From: Candidatus Pyrohabitans jungbluthii
GTDB lineage: Archaea; Hydrothermarchaeota; Hydrothermarchaeia; Hydrothermarchaeales; BMS3B
DNA: 64,000 bases
Direction: 5' to 3'
Assembly (NCBI GenBank): GCA_002010065.2
Contig: MTMD02000014.1
Span: 68,534-132,533, forward strand
Part shown: positions 7,444 through 15,588 of the stretch, one piece after another
How positions within the stretch are numbered: position 1 is the stretch's first letter
Layout: the number at the start of each line of letters is the position of its first letter
Made by a program: the position numbers and the translations under genes
Notes under the pieces: generated by a model
Databases searched by the model: none
The model's input: only the letters and a program-made list of their open reading frames with translations
Told to the model about the DNA's origin: nothing

Positions 7444-9203
7444 ATTTTCACCCTCCTTCTCCCTGTGAGCAAATCATTCATCAACCCCTTCTTAATCCTC
7501 TCTAGCTTCTCCTTTCGCTTCTTCTCCAGCTCCAGTTTTTTGTCCATTGTGCTCAGGATTTCGGCGATTTTTTGTTGTTCGGGAAGGGGTGGAAGTGGGA
7601 TTTTAAAATTCTTTATAATTCTAACATTTAATTGTGGCTGAGCAGTACCATACGCAATCCTCTTAATTTGAGTTTTAAGAAAAGGTGTTCTAAAAAGTAA
7701 ACATAGGAATTTGTTATCAATATTTTTATTTTTGTTTCTAAGGATGACCATTCCTGAGTTTATTCGTATGTGTTCATAGGGCACATTATCATCATAATAT
7801 CCAACATTTCCAATTGTTCCACGAGTGGTTAAAACAATATCGTATCTTTTCAATTTTCCCTTGCCCATTTTAGAATCTTTTTCTTTAGAAATGAATTGAG
7901 TTTCTGTAAATTTAAATCCACTTTCGGTAACATTTTTTGCATTTAAAAAGAGACAAAATCCTTTATTCGAAAAATCTGATTGTTTAGGATAATTCACTCC
8001 CCTATCTCCATCTATTACTTCTATATTGGCATGTACTAGCCTAACCACCTCCCATTCCTCTGGAATCCTACCAATCTCGGAATCCTTAAATTTTCTATAT
8101 TCTCCCTTCAAAAATTGCTCAAATGTTATGGCATGTCCACCAAATTCAGTGGTTACTAATCTCAGATTTTTGTCATTGCTTACAAGAATTAGATTATTTT
8201 TAATGGAAGTTTCGGCTATTAGTGCATCTCTTATTTGATTTTCTTTTGTTTTTTTTCCAGTTTTTTCATCTAATTCTTGAAGCTTCAATAATATTCTATC
8301 ATATAAATCTCCTTCACCAAATTTTGAATTATCCCATCTAGAAATGTCGAAAACTGTTGTTTCTGTCAGAATTACGTTTTGTTCTAATTTTTTAAAAATT
8401 TCTAAAAGATTGCTTCTTCTTTCTAATTTCTCAGTTTTTTTAATGTTTTCAATTTCATCTTTTTGAATGTGTGTAATGTAATAGTTATATTTGGTAGGGA
8501 GTTGATCCACACTTATTTTACCGTCTAATATGGCATCAAATATATTAGTATCAAACATAAAACCATTAATAATTCCTTTTGTCAAAAGCTCCTGCATCAA
8601 GCCCCTCTTCAGCCTCTCAGTCTTGGCTATGACGGCGCTGACTTTCTGGATGGCATTGTCCACCGTGCTTAAGATTTCGGCGATTTTGTGTTGTTCTGGG
8701 AGTGGTGGAAGGGGGATTAGGAGATTTTCTAGGTTTTTTCTACTAATTCTTGACCTTGTTGCCCCTGCTGATAATCTCATTGCTTCTGCTAATATCTTGG
8801 GACTATTTAAAATATATACTAGGAATCTTTTATCTACTCTTTTTTTATTTACTTTAAGTATTGTAATATCTACAGCAACAATATAAGGATAGGGAAGTTC
8901 TGGAGCAATGCATGCTCTCCCTATTGGTTCAGGCATTCTTGAAATTAAAATATCCTCTTTTGGTCGCACAAAAGTACAACTTAGTTTTTTTGCTGAATCA
9001 TATGAAATAAATCTATTTGATTTATCTAAAAATCTACCTATTCCAATATCCCCAACTTGTAAGAGTCTAACACCCTCAGAAGTATAATATTTTTTAAGTA
9101 TCCAATCACCATCTTTTAACTTTCCAATTTCCTTATCCCCAAGCCTCATAACCTCCCAATCCTCTGGGATTTCTCCGATTGGGGTTTGCTTAAATTTTGT
9201 CAT
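7440..9203 (-). CDS. hsdS: type I specificity subunit with internal PIN domain
   Basis: A 587-residue HsdS, about 150 longer than usual. Order: first target-recognition domain (1-160), conserved helical linker (161-211, LLIPLPPLPEQHKIAEILST), a complete PIN-type nuclease domain (about 212-368), second recognition domain (372-535) and second linker (PLPPLPEQQKIAEILSTMD to the end). Normal HsdS runs from LTKGI straight into KFKDSEIG; here the PIN domain sits exactly at that joint. Its acidic residues D218, D249/E250, D326 and D344 fit a metal-dependent ribonuclease site. The frame is open throughout. Overlaps of 4 bases join it to the rhomboid-like and HEPN-like genes. Confidence 0.9.
   Translation of the reverse strand: MTKFKQTPIGEIPEDWEVMRLGDKEIGKLKDGDWILKKYYTSEGVRLLQVGDIGIGRFLDKSNRFISYDSAKKLSCTFVRPKEDILISRMPEPIGRACIAPELPYPYIVAVDITILKVNKKRVDKRFLVYILNSPKILAEAMRLSAGATRSRISRKNLENLLIPLPPLPEQHKIAEILSTVDNAIQKVSAVIAKTERLKRGLMQELLTKGIINGFMFDTNIFDAILDGKISVDQLPTKYNYYITHIQKDEIENIKKTEKLERRSNLLEIFKKLEQNVILTETTVFDISRWDNSKFGEGDLYDRILLKLQELDEKTGKKTKENQIRDALIAETSIKNNLILVSNDKNLRLVTTEFGGHAITFEQFLKGEYRKFKDSEIGRIPEEWEVVRLVHANIEVIDGDRGVNYPKQSDFSNKGFCLFLNAKNVTESGFKFTETQFISKEKDSKMGKGKLKRYDIVLTTRGTIGNVGYYDDNVPYEHIRINSGMVILRNKNKNIDNKFLCLLFRTPFLKTQIKRIAYGTAQPQLNVRIIKNFKIPLPPLPEQQKIAEILSTMDKKLELEKKRKEKLERIKKGLMNDLLTGRRRVKI
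7549..7600. repeat. direct repeat copy 1 in hsdS conserved region
   Basis: Encodes the second PLPPLPEQ linker of HsdS. It matches 8665-8716 in the same orientation at about 45 of 52 positions by eye. The copies are 1.1 kb apart and bracket the PIN domain plus the second recognition domain, so recombination between them could delete or swap that block. Confidence 0.7.
8100..8570 (-). other. PIN ribonuclease domain inserted in HsdS
   Basis: Domain-level annotation within hsdS. The segment begins FMFDTNIFDAIL (strand 1 with the first aspartate), has QKDEIENI (second acid), RDALIAETSIKNNLILVSND (third and fourth aspartates) and ends TFEQFLKG, the usual end of a VapC-like PIN fold. It has its own methionine (M216) just before FDTN, so the insert is the size of a complete free-standing PIN protein. 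A weak AAAGGAA lies about 15 bases before that ATG, so internal initiation giving a separate PIN protein is conceivable but unproven. Confidence 0.8.
8665..8716. repeat. direct repeat copy 2 in hsdS conserved region
   Basis: Partner of the repeat at 7549-7600, encoding the first PLPPLPEQ linker. Such paired conserved regions are normal in HsdS and drive shuffling of recognition domains; what is unusual here is that the PIN insert lies between them. Confidence 0.7.
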
Positions 9204-10153
9204 CTTAAAAGCCTCCGGCTCAATTTTTCACATATCTGATAAAGTTGTGGTATCTTCTCCATGACTGAGGGTACAATCACACCAAAACAAAAGCCAACAT
9301 AATGTGCCAATATGTTAATCAAGTTGGTACCTCTTCGTATTTCAGAAGGTATTAGATTTGGTAGGGAAAATAGATAAACTATAGCTATTACAAAAACTCC
9401 CACTCTATAAGATAAAATAGGCGGGTGATTAACAAGCTCTTTTAGTTTTTTGAGATAGTGAATAGATATTTTTTGCATGGTTTTAAGATTGATTAAAAGA
9501 AACACAATTGAAATAACAGCCAATAGTACTTTTATATGTATTGGTGTGCCTAAATTAATAATTCCCACTATTGAGAGATTTACAAGGATAAGAAAGCTAA
9601 AAAATTCTGCTTTTACTGAGAGAGTTGATACCTTCTTTAAATAATTATAGACTGCAAAAATAAAATAACCTATCAAACCAGAAACAATTGCAGAAAAACC
9701 ACTTATTTTGGGGATGTTTGGCGTAAAAATAATGTTACTTAAAGAAGATACAAAAGGTAAAATAATAAAAATTAAAAATGATGATACATAAAAGATTTTC
9801 TTATTTGTCTCAACATTGAATATCAAAAAGATTATAAGAAAATATGTGATTATGTTGCTTAAAAAATGTTTATACTCTAAATGGGTGTAATGGGAGAGGA
9901 ACATAGTTAATATCGTTGGGTTTGAGACTATTAAGGTAAAAGATTCCTTCATATCTGGAGGTAATGAATATATTAATACGAGGATTCCAGGCAAGATCAA
10001 GAAGAAAAGCAAAAAGTCATACAGATTCCAGATAACCAGGACTGGATTAAGTTTTATCACTTTTTCAATACATTTCCTTTTGACCAAATAATCTCCAAAA
10101 ACGCCAAGTAATTGCCAAATAATTGCCAAGTTATTTGAGGACATAGTGGACAC
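9200..10153 (-). CDS. rhomboid-like intramembrane serine protease
   Basis: A 317-residue membrane protein with at least six hydrophobic helices. It shows three rhomboid landmarks: HFLSN (H96 to N100, the oxyanion-side HxxxN of helix 2), SGFSAIVSGLIGY (candidate nucleophile S154, GxSx) and AHYVGFCFG (candidate catalytic H284, AHxxGxxxG). Sequence is divergent and AT-rich. It lies between the AlbA_2-type gene and hsdS with short overlaps to both, so it is made as part of the restriction operon. A rhomboid there is unexpected; a role in releasing or sensing something at the membrane is speculation. Confidence 0.65.
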   Translation of the reverse strand: MSTMSSNNLAIIWQLLGVFGDYLVKRKCIEKVIKLNPVLVIWNLYDFLLFFLILPGILVLIYSLPPDMKESFTLIVSNPTILTMFLSHYTHLEYKHFLSNIITYFLIIFLIFNVETNKKIFYVSSFLIFIILPFVSSLSNIIFTPNIPKISGFSAIVSGLIGYFIFAVYNYLKKVSTLSVKAEFFSFLILVNLSIVGIINLGTPIHIKVLLAVISIVFLLINLKTMQKISIHYLKKLKELVNHPPILSYRVGVFVIAIVYLFSLPNLIPSEIRRGTNLINILAHYVGFCFGVIVPSVMEKIPQLYQICEKLSRRLLR

Positions 10154-11483
10154 CTCGTCCCTTCCCTCTTACCTGAAGAATGCCCTTTGCGACCAGCTCA
10201 TTCAAATCAAGCCTGGCGCCTTCATCTGAGAGTCCAGAGAGTTCTCTATATTCCCTATTCGTAATCCTCCCCTTCTCCTTTACGTACATCACCGCCTTGA
10301 TCTGCCTTTCATTCAATCCCAGGCTGCGGAGGTATTCTTCTGTGTAGATGTCCTTTCTGAAGATCACCCAGAAGCCCCGGCGCTCCTCAAACTCGGGCTC
10401 AGGAAGCGATGCGCTGAGGCAGGCTTTTCTCATCTTGTCTATGCCGGAGCCCCACTGTTCGATTAGCCCCATGTCGTAGAAGACTCCTGCGATGCCCTTG
10501 TTTCTGAGTACTGAGGAGTGGGGTTTGTAGAGGTCTTCGATGGTGATGCCGTAGGGTAAGCCTCCAGGGCTCCACACTACAAGCCTGTCGTCGTATATCC
10601 TGATTTCAACGCTGGCAGGGATGGTGTAGTCCCTGTGGCAGACGGCGTTGATAACCGCCTCCCTCAAAGCTTCCAGAGGATATTCCCAGACCTCCTCCCT
10701 CTGGGGTTCGCCTGTCATCACAAAGCTTACGCTGATGTGCTTGCGAATAAAGTCCATTGCTTCGTCCACCTGCTCAATTACTGTGCCGCCTATCATGCGG
10801 TCGTCGATTATCGTGGTTTCTCCTCTGAACCTGCCGCAGTGCACCGTCGCTTGAGAGAGAATACGCTGAGGTTCTCTGCCGAAGAGAAGCAAAGCCGCCC
10901 AGGTGGGCTGATTGTCTTTTATCAGGTCTAACTTTTCAAGAACCTGAAGGTGGTCTTCGTCCTCGGAGATATTCCTCCTTCCTGCGCTGTTGGCTCTCTT
11001 TATATATCTTTTTACCTTCTCGGGGTCTATATCCTCCAAGGTTGCGTCCCTCGCTGGGAGCTTGTCCCAGCTCATCCCAGCGGAGGCGAAATGCACCTGG
11101 GCAATCTCCTGGGGCTGCATAGCTCTGTTGCTGTTTCCCACCCTTCTGTAACATCTTCCTCGCACAGATACCGGCTTGATTGGAAACTCTTTAATCGTTA
11201 TAACAACAACCTTTTTCCCATCTGCCTCCTCAAGCTCAACCTCAGGGATAACTCTCGGCTCTGTGCTCTGAGAAATCTGATTTGCCCACTCTCGCAGAGT
11301 TTCTTTTCCGATATCCACGCCCTTAATCTCGCCGCTGTCGGAGACGCCTATGATTATTGCCCCACCCCTTGTGTTGGCAAAGGCTCCGGCGGTGACGATT
11401 ACCTCCCTGTTGAAGTATTCCTTAAATTCGACGGTATCTGACTCTCCTTTACTTATTAGTTCATTTAAATCCACCATCACCAT
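10131..11483 (-). CDS. AlbA_2/Schlafen-type protein with HATPase_c_4 and wHTH
   Basis: About 450 residues. The N-terminal AlbA_2 (Schlafen-like) domain shows ESDTVEFKEYFN, then NTRGGAIIIGVSDSG. The middle resembles the COG2865 ATPase-type region (EALREAVINAVCHRDY, VWSPGGLPYGI, GLIEQWGSGI) and the last 70 residues form a winged helix (EKGRITNREYRELSGLSD). COG2865 proteins are called putative transcriptional regulators or RecG-like accessory ATPases. I start at the ATG at 11483, 23 bases inside hsdM; an ATG at 11477 is also possible. The track start at 11513 is probably too long. In this operon it could be a regulator or an added nucleic-acid effector. Confidence 0.8.
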   Translation of the reverse strand: MVMVDLNELISKGESDTVEFKEYFNREVIVTAGAFANTRGGAIIIGVSDSGEIKGVDIGKETLREWANQISQSTEPRVIPEVELEEADGKKVVVITIKEFPIKPVSVRGRCYRRVGNSNRAMQPQEIAQVHFASAGMSWDKLPARDATLEDIDPEKVKRYIKRANSAGRRNISEDEDHLQVLEKLDLIKDNQPTWAALLLFGREPQRILSQATVHCGRFRGETTIIDDRMIGGTVIEQVDEAMDFIRKHISVSFVMTGEPQREEVWEYPLEALREAVINAVCHRDYTIPASVEIRIYDDRLVVWSPGGLPYGITIEDLYKPHSSVLRNKGIAGVFYDMGLIEQWGSGIDKMRKACLSASLPEPEFEERRGFWVIFRKDIYTEEYLRSLGLNERQIKAVMYVKEKGRITNREYRELSGLSDEGARLDLNELVAKGILQVRGKGRGVHYVLK

Positions 11484-13251
11484 TAAACCCCAGCTCCGCC
11501 AGATAATCCTCAATCTTCTCCTCTACGCTGGCGATCTCCCTCTCTATAGCCCTGAGCTCTTCCCACTCCTTGGCTACGTCTATCTCCTCAAGCTCCTCCT
11601 GCGGGAAGACGTAGAGGGTGACGTTGAGGTTGAAATCGTTCACTTTAATCTCATCAAGGCTCACAACCCTTGAAAATCCGTCCCCGTCCTTGAATTCTCT
11701 ATATGCCTGGGCTATCTTTGAGATGTGCTCCTCGCTGAGGCGGTTGAGCTTCCTCACCTCGGGGTGCTGCTCGTACTCCTGAGAGGCGTTGATGAATAGC
11801 ACCTTACCCCTTCGCTCTTCAGGCTTGTTCTTGTTGAAGATAAGCACAGCGCCTGGTGCACCAGTGTTGTAAAACAGCTTCTCAGGGAGCAGAATCACAC
11901 ACTCTACTAAGTCTTCCTCCAGCGCCCTCTGCCTTATGGCTCGCTCTTTGCCTCCGCGGAATAGGCAACCGTTGTCAATAACCACGCCTACCCTACCCTT
12001 TTCGTCATCTGCGCTCGCCAGCATGTGCTGAATCCATGCCCAGTCTGCTGACTGCTTCGGGGTAAAGCCGTACTTGTACCTCTCCCTCCAGAAGTCCGCC
12101 TTTTTTAAAACGCTCTCGTCGTAACCGTCCTGATTCCATGGGGGATTTGCTATAACCACGTGGAATTTCTTAAACATGCTGTCCTGGAGAAACTTTGGAT
12201 AGATCAGGGTATCACCCTGCCTAAGCTCTGCATCCCTAATATCGTGAATGTAGAGGTTCATCTTGCACAGCGCCAAGGTAGTGGCGTTGGCTTCCTGACC
12301 GTAGAGGAAGAGCCTCTTTGCCTCCTCTGGACCGTGCTTCTCCTTAACGTGGTTGTAGGCGAGGATGAGCATGCCTCCAGAGCCACAGGCTGGATCATAA
12401 ACTTCCTCTCCCGGCTTGGGATCGAGAATCTCAACCAGTAGCTTTATAACCTCCCGTGGGGTATATACCTCGCCCTCCTTTGCCTTCTGCGGTGCAAAAT
12501 AGCGCAGAACCCATTCGTAGGCGTCGCCTAAAATATCCGGCGAAACATGGTGGAGTTTTCTGGCGCTGAATAGCTCAACAAGCTGCCTGAGAATCTCAAA
12601 GTTCTCAGTGCTGCTGGTGAACTGAAGAAAGTCTGCCCTGTCAACGACGTCTTTAAGCTCCGGGTTGCGCTCAGCGATAACCTTAAGCGCCTGGGAAAGC
12701 TTCACAGGTAGCTGGTTCACATCCCTTCTGATATTCTCCCACAGGTACTCCTGGGGTATATCAAAATCGTGGTAATACTTGCTCTTCGCCTCCTCCCTCG
12801 CCTCTTCTTCGGTTAAACCATCGGCAAGAGCTTCCCTGTAAGCCCGCTCGTACTCCAGCTCCCACTTGTCGCTTATCCTCTTGAGGAAGAGGAGAATGAG
12901 GATAAACTTGTAGTCCACCCTGGTTCTTATTAAATCTGCCGCCTTCTTTAGAAGACTCTCCAGCTCCTCACGGGTTAGCTTCTCTCCGGGGGAAAGTCCC
13001 TCTCTGATTATGTCCCTCTTGCTCTTCAAGATATACACCCGCCTTCTGGCGTCGGCTTCGTCTATTCTCGCTTCAAGCCAGCCCGCTTTCCTAAGCTCTG
13101 AGAGGATTACGTTAATGTTATTCTTAGGGTCTTTAAACCTCTCCCTCAATACCCGGTAGGCATCTTCTCTTGTAAAAGCTTTTTCTTGGAACACTTCAAA
13201 AAGGGCTTCGTGCCTTACTTCGAGCCACCTGGGGAGTGTAATTTCACCCAT
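11461..13251 (-). CDS. hsdM: type I modification methyltransferase, wHTH-fused
   Basis: The 596-residue adenine-N6 methyltransferase. The SAM-binding motif DPACGSGGML is at about 286-295 and the catalytic NPPW at about 369-372. The HsdM helical bundle precedes the catalytic domain (about 85-270). Residues 1-80 (RHEALFEVFQEKAFTREDA, NNINVILSELRKAGWLE) look like an extra winged-helix domain, which might allow autoregulation of the operon. It is the first gene of the minus-strand operon and has its own TATA-like promoter. Confidence 0.93.
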   Translation of the reverse strand: MGEITLPRWLEVRHEALFEVFQEKAFTREDAYRVLRERFKDPKNNINVILSELRKAGWLEARIDEADARRRVYILKSKRDIIREGLSPGEKLTREELESLLKKAADLIRTRVDYKFILILLFLKRISDKWELEYERAYREALADGLTEEEAREEAKSKYYHDFDIPQEYLWENIRRDVNQLPVKLSQALKVIAERNPELKDVVDRADFLQFTSSTENFEILRQLVELFSARKLHHVSPDILGDAYEWVLRYFAPQKAKEGEVYTPREVIKLLVEILDPKPGEEVYDPACGSGGMLILAYNHVKEKHGPEEAKRLFLYGQEANATTLALCKMNLYIHDIRDAELRQGDTLIYPKFLQDSMFKKFHVVIANPPWNQDGYDESVLKKADFWRERYKYGFTPKQSADWAWIQHMLASADDEKGRVGVVIDNGCLFRGGKERAIRQRALEEDLVECVILLPEKLFYNTGAPGAVLIFNKNKPEERRGKVLFINASQEYEQHPEVRKLNRLSEEHISKIAQAYREFKDGDGFSRVVSLDEIKVNDFNLNVTLYVFPQEELEEIDVAKEWEELRAIEREIASVEEKIEDYLAELGFNGDGGFK

Positions 13252-13271
13252 ATTCTTATCGTGAAAGAAGA

Positions 13272-13280
13272 AGTATAAAA
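13272..13280 (-). promoter_or_regulatory. TATA box of the type I RM operon
   Basis: On the minus strand TTTTATACT lies 21-29 bases before the hsdM ATG, the distance expected for a leaderless archaeal transcript, and there is no good ribosome site before that ATG. A second AT-rich block (TTATATAATT, 13301-13310) lies further up and could be an alternative promoter. Both are in the only gap of the 11-kb operon. Confidence 0.5.
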
Positions 13281-13330
13281 AAGTTACTATTTTATGAGCT
13301 AATTATATAAGCTTAATTGTATTGAACTTA

Positions 13331-14863
13331 TTAAAATTTAATTCTCCCATTTTCCACCGGCAACACCACCTCAACCCCATCCAACCTCTCCACAAAGAAC
13401 TCCGGCCTCTCGGTATGCACCGGCACCACCACCTCGGGTTCAATCTCCTCCACCATCCTGATAATCTCATCGCCTGAGGCGTGTCCGCTAGCGTGGTAGC
13501 CGCGCTGGAACTCTGGCACTGGCTTGCCGTTTTTCTCAACAATCTCGAAGCCCCTGACCTCGAGGTTGAAAAACTTCAGCCAGTTGTATAAGCGCAGGAA
13601 GTCGATGACCTGCTCCTCTGTGTATGCCTCGCTGCTTGAGTAAATGTATGTTCCGCCTTCTGGTTTAATGTCCAGCAGGTGCTTCATGTCCCAGAAGCTG
13701 AAGCACAGGATGTAGCTCTCTGGCGAGGTGGCTATCTCGCTGGGATCAACCAGCTTGTCCTCATACCTCTCGTGCACCTCTCTTTCAAAGGCGTCCCTCT
13801 TTGCCTTTAACTCCTTATAAACCAAAAGCTCATTCATTCTATCAACGCACTGGGCACATCTCAGAGCGTCAAGGAGATAGGCGTCCTTAGCTAGGACTAC
13901 GAGCTCTCGCCCAGCCTCTTTTGCAATCCTTGCGAAGGTGTCCAGGCGCTCAAAGTTTCTCGGCGAGAAGTCGGCAATCACCAGCTGCTCTTCATCAAGT
14001 GTAGCCTCAAGGCAGGTCTCATACACCTGCTGCTCCGAAACCTCAGCCTCTTCAACCCCCGCTCTTGTGCCCTCGATTATGAGAACCTGCGGGGCGAGCG
14101 CCTTCGCCTCTTTAATAAACCTCTCAGTCTTCTCTTTAAACGTGCCATGGGCGCGGATATCGCCTGTGTAGACCACCCAGCCGGCTGAGGTTTCGACGGC
14201 GCAGGCAGCTGCACCATAGATGGAGTGGTCTACATCAAACACCTTAACCTCAAGGCCAAGCTCGTCTAAGGTTTTAAGCTTCCCCGCATCCAAGCCTCTG
14301 GAGCTGGGGCAGCGCTGCCAGAAGTCCTCAAGTTCGCTGTTTGCATCGCCTGCTATAACATAGTCCCTGCCAATGTATGGTGCCTTTCTCCAGTGGCTGG
14401 TGTTGAGCACTCTCGCATCGCCGGGAAAAGCCTCCCTGGGTGCGGAGTAGGCAACCTCTGCGTTGAAGCTCAAGCCACAGTCGTTCATCGCTTTGAGTAT
14501 CGCCGCCGTTGTGGGGGTTGCTATCGTGGGGATATCCAGGTCAAGCAGGCCCAGGTTGCCCGCATGGTCGAGGTGCGCATGGGAGATGAACACAGCTTCT
14601 ATGTTAAGCCTCGGCATGCGTGAGAGGTCAACATCGCTGGGGATTAGGTCGGAGCGGTAGTTGTTTATCCAGGGTATCAGGCCCATGTGCAGCAGGTCGT
14701 GGATACCTCTCGCTGGCCTGGGGCTGAGAAACTCCTCGTAGAAGTCGTACATCTTCTTATAGTTGATTCCGAAATCGAGGAGAATGCCTCTGCCATCGCT
14801 TTCCAGGAAAATCTTGTTACCCCCGATGCTCCTCGCCCCGTCGAAGATGGTTATGCTGGGCAT
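13331..14863 (-). CDS. beta-CASP/RNase J-like metallo-beta-lactamase nuclease
   Basis: About 510 residues from the ATG at 14863, which has AAGGTGG upstream; the track start adds an unlikely hydrophobic leader. The metallo-beta-lactamase core has ISHAHLDHAGN and YTGDIRAHG; the beta-CASP part follows (ADFSPRNFERL); the C-terminal HASGHASGDEI and VVPVHTERPEFF fit beta-CASP motifs B and C. This points to an RNA-processing exo/endonuclease of the RNase J class. It is longer than typical archaeal RNase J (about 450), with extra sequence around residues 335-420. It is transcribed toward the RM operon but separated by about 80 bases. Confidence 0.8.
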   Translation of the reverse strand: MPSITIFDGARSIGGNKIFLESDGRGILLDFGINYKKMYDFYEEFLSPRPARGIHDLLHMGLIPWINNYRSDLIPSDVDLSRMPRLNIEAVFISHAHLDHAGNLGLLDLDIPTIATPTTAAILKAMNDCGLSFNAEVAYSAPREAFPGDARVLNTSHWRKAPYIGRDYVIAGDANSELEDFWQRCPSSRGLDAGKLKTLDELGLEVKVFDVDHSIYGAAACAVETSAGWVVYTGDIRAHGTFKEKTERFIKEAKALAPQVLIIEGTRAGVEEAEVSEQQVYETCLEATLDEEQLVIADFSPRNFERLDTFARIAKEAGRELVVLAKDAYLLDALRCAQCVDRMNELLVYKELKAKRDAFEREVHERYEDKLVDPSEIATSPESYILCFSFWDMKHLLDIKPEGGTYIYSSSEAYTEEQVIDFLRLYNWLKFFNLEVRGFEIVEKNGKPVPEFQRGYHASGHASGDEIIRMVEEIEPEVVVPVHTERPEFFVERLDGVEVVLPVENGRIKF

Positions 14864-14973
14864 CAAGTCCACCTTGCAAAATAAGGTATCTACGATGTGA
14901 GATAAATAATATGTGGCGTAAAGGAGAGGGAAAATTGCTTTAGGTGAAGATGCAACTATCACAATGGTGGCTC

Positions 14974-15588
14974 ATGAATGGAATAAAAGAGGAAAAACAA
15001 AAGCTGAGGGAATACGTCTGGAGGAGGCTTGAAGAAGCGGGAGTGGCGAGATTTCCTCCACCTTACGGAAGGATACCCAACTTTGAGGGGGCAGAAATAG
15101 CGGCGGAGAGGTTAAGCAAGTTGGAGGAGTGGAGAAGGGCAAAGGTGGTGCTCGCAAATCCCGACTCGCCTCAGAGGAAGGTGAGGGAGCTCGCCCTTAA
15201 ACAGGGAAAGATGCTCATCATGGCATCCCCCAAGCTCAAGAGGGGATATCTTAAGATAGACCCTGCGGATGTGAAGGGAAGGGAGAGGGAGGCTTCCAGT
15301 ATTAAGGGAGCCTTCAAATATGGCAGGACTATCAGCCTGGACGAGGTGGGGGGCATAGACTTGGTAATCACTGGCTGTGTCGCTGCCACAGAGGGAGGCG
15401 TAAGGCTCGGCAAGGGTGGCGGCTACGGCGACAGGGAGATAGCAGCAGTGCGCGAAAGATTTGGGGACGTAGCTGTGGCAACCACTCTGCACGAGCTTCA
15501 GATACTTGAGAGAATCCCTGAAGAAAAGCACGACCAGAGGGTTAGCATAATAGCAACGCCGCGCAGGGTGGTTAGAGTCCAGGAGTAG
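14974..15588 (+). CDS. 5-formyltetrahydrofolate cyclo-ligase family protein
   Basis: About 204 residues from the ATG at 14974, which is preceded by GGTGG; the track start 30 bases upstream lacks this. The MTHFS fold is shown by KEEKQKLREYVWRRL at the N-terminus, a middle KVVLANPDSPQ segment, and the phosphate-binding loop GVRLGKGGGYGD. The bacterial enzyme converts 5-formyl-THF to methenyl-THF; in archaea with tetrahydromethanopterin the substrate may differ. Divergent from the RNase J-like gene, convergent with the next. Confidence 0.8.
   Translation: MNGIKEEKQKLREYVWRRLEEAGVARFPPPYGRIPNFEGAEIAAERLSKLEEWRRAKVVLANPDSPQRKVRELALKQGKMLIMASPKLKRGYLKIDPADVKGREREASSIKGAFKYGRTISLDEVGGIDLVITGCVAATEGGVRLGKGGGYGDREIAAVRERFGDVAVATTLHELQILERIPEEKHDQRVSIIATPRRVVRVQE

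Noticed and set aside
8100-8570. Intein in HsdS
   Set aside because: The insert has PIN acidic motifs, no N-terminal Cys/Ser splice block and no His-Asn end.
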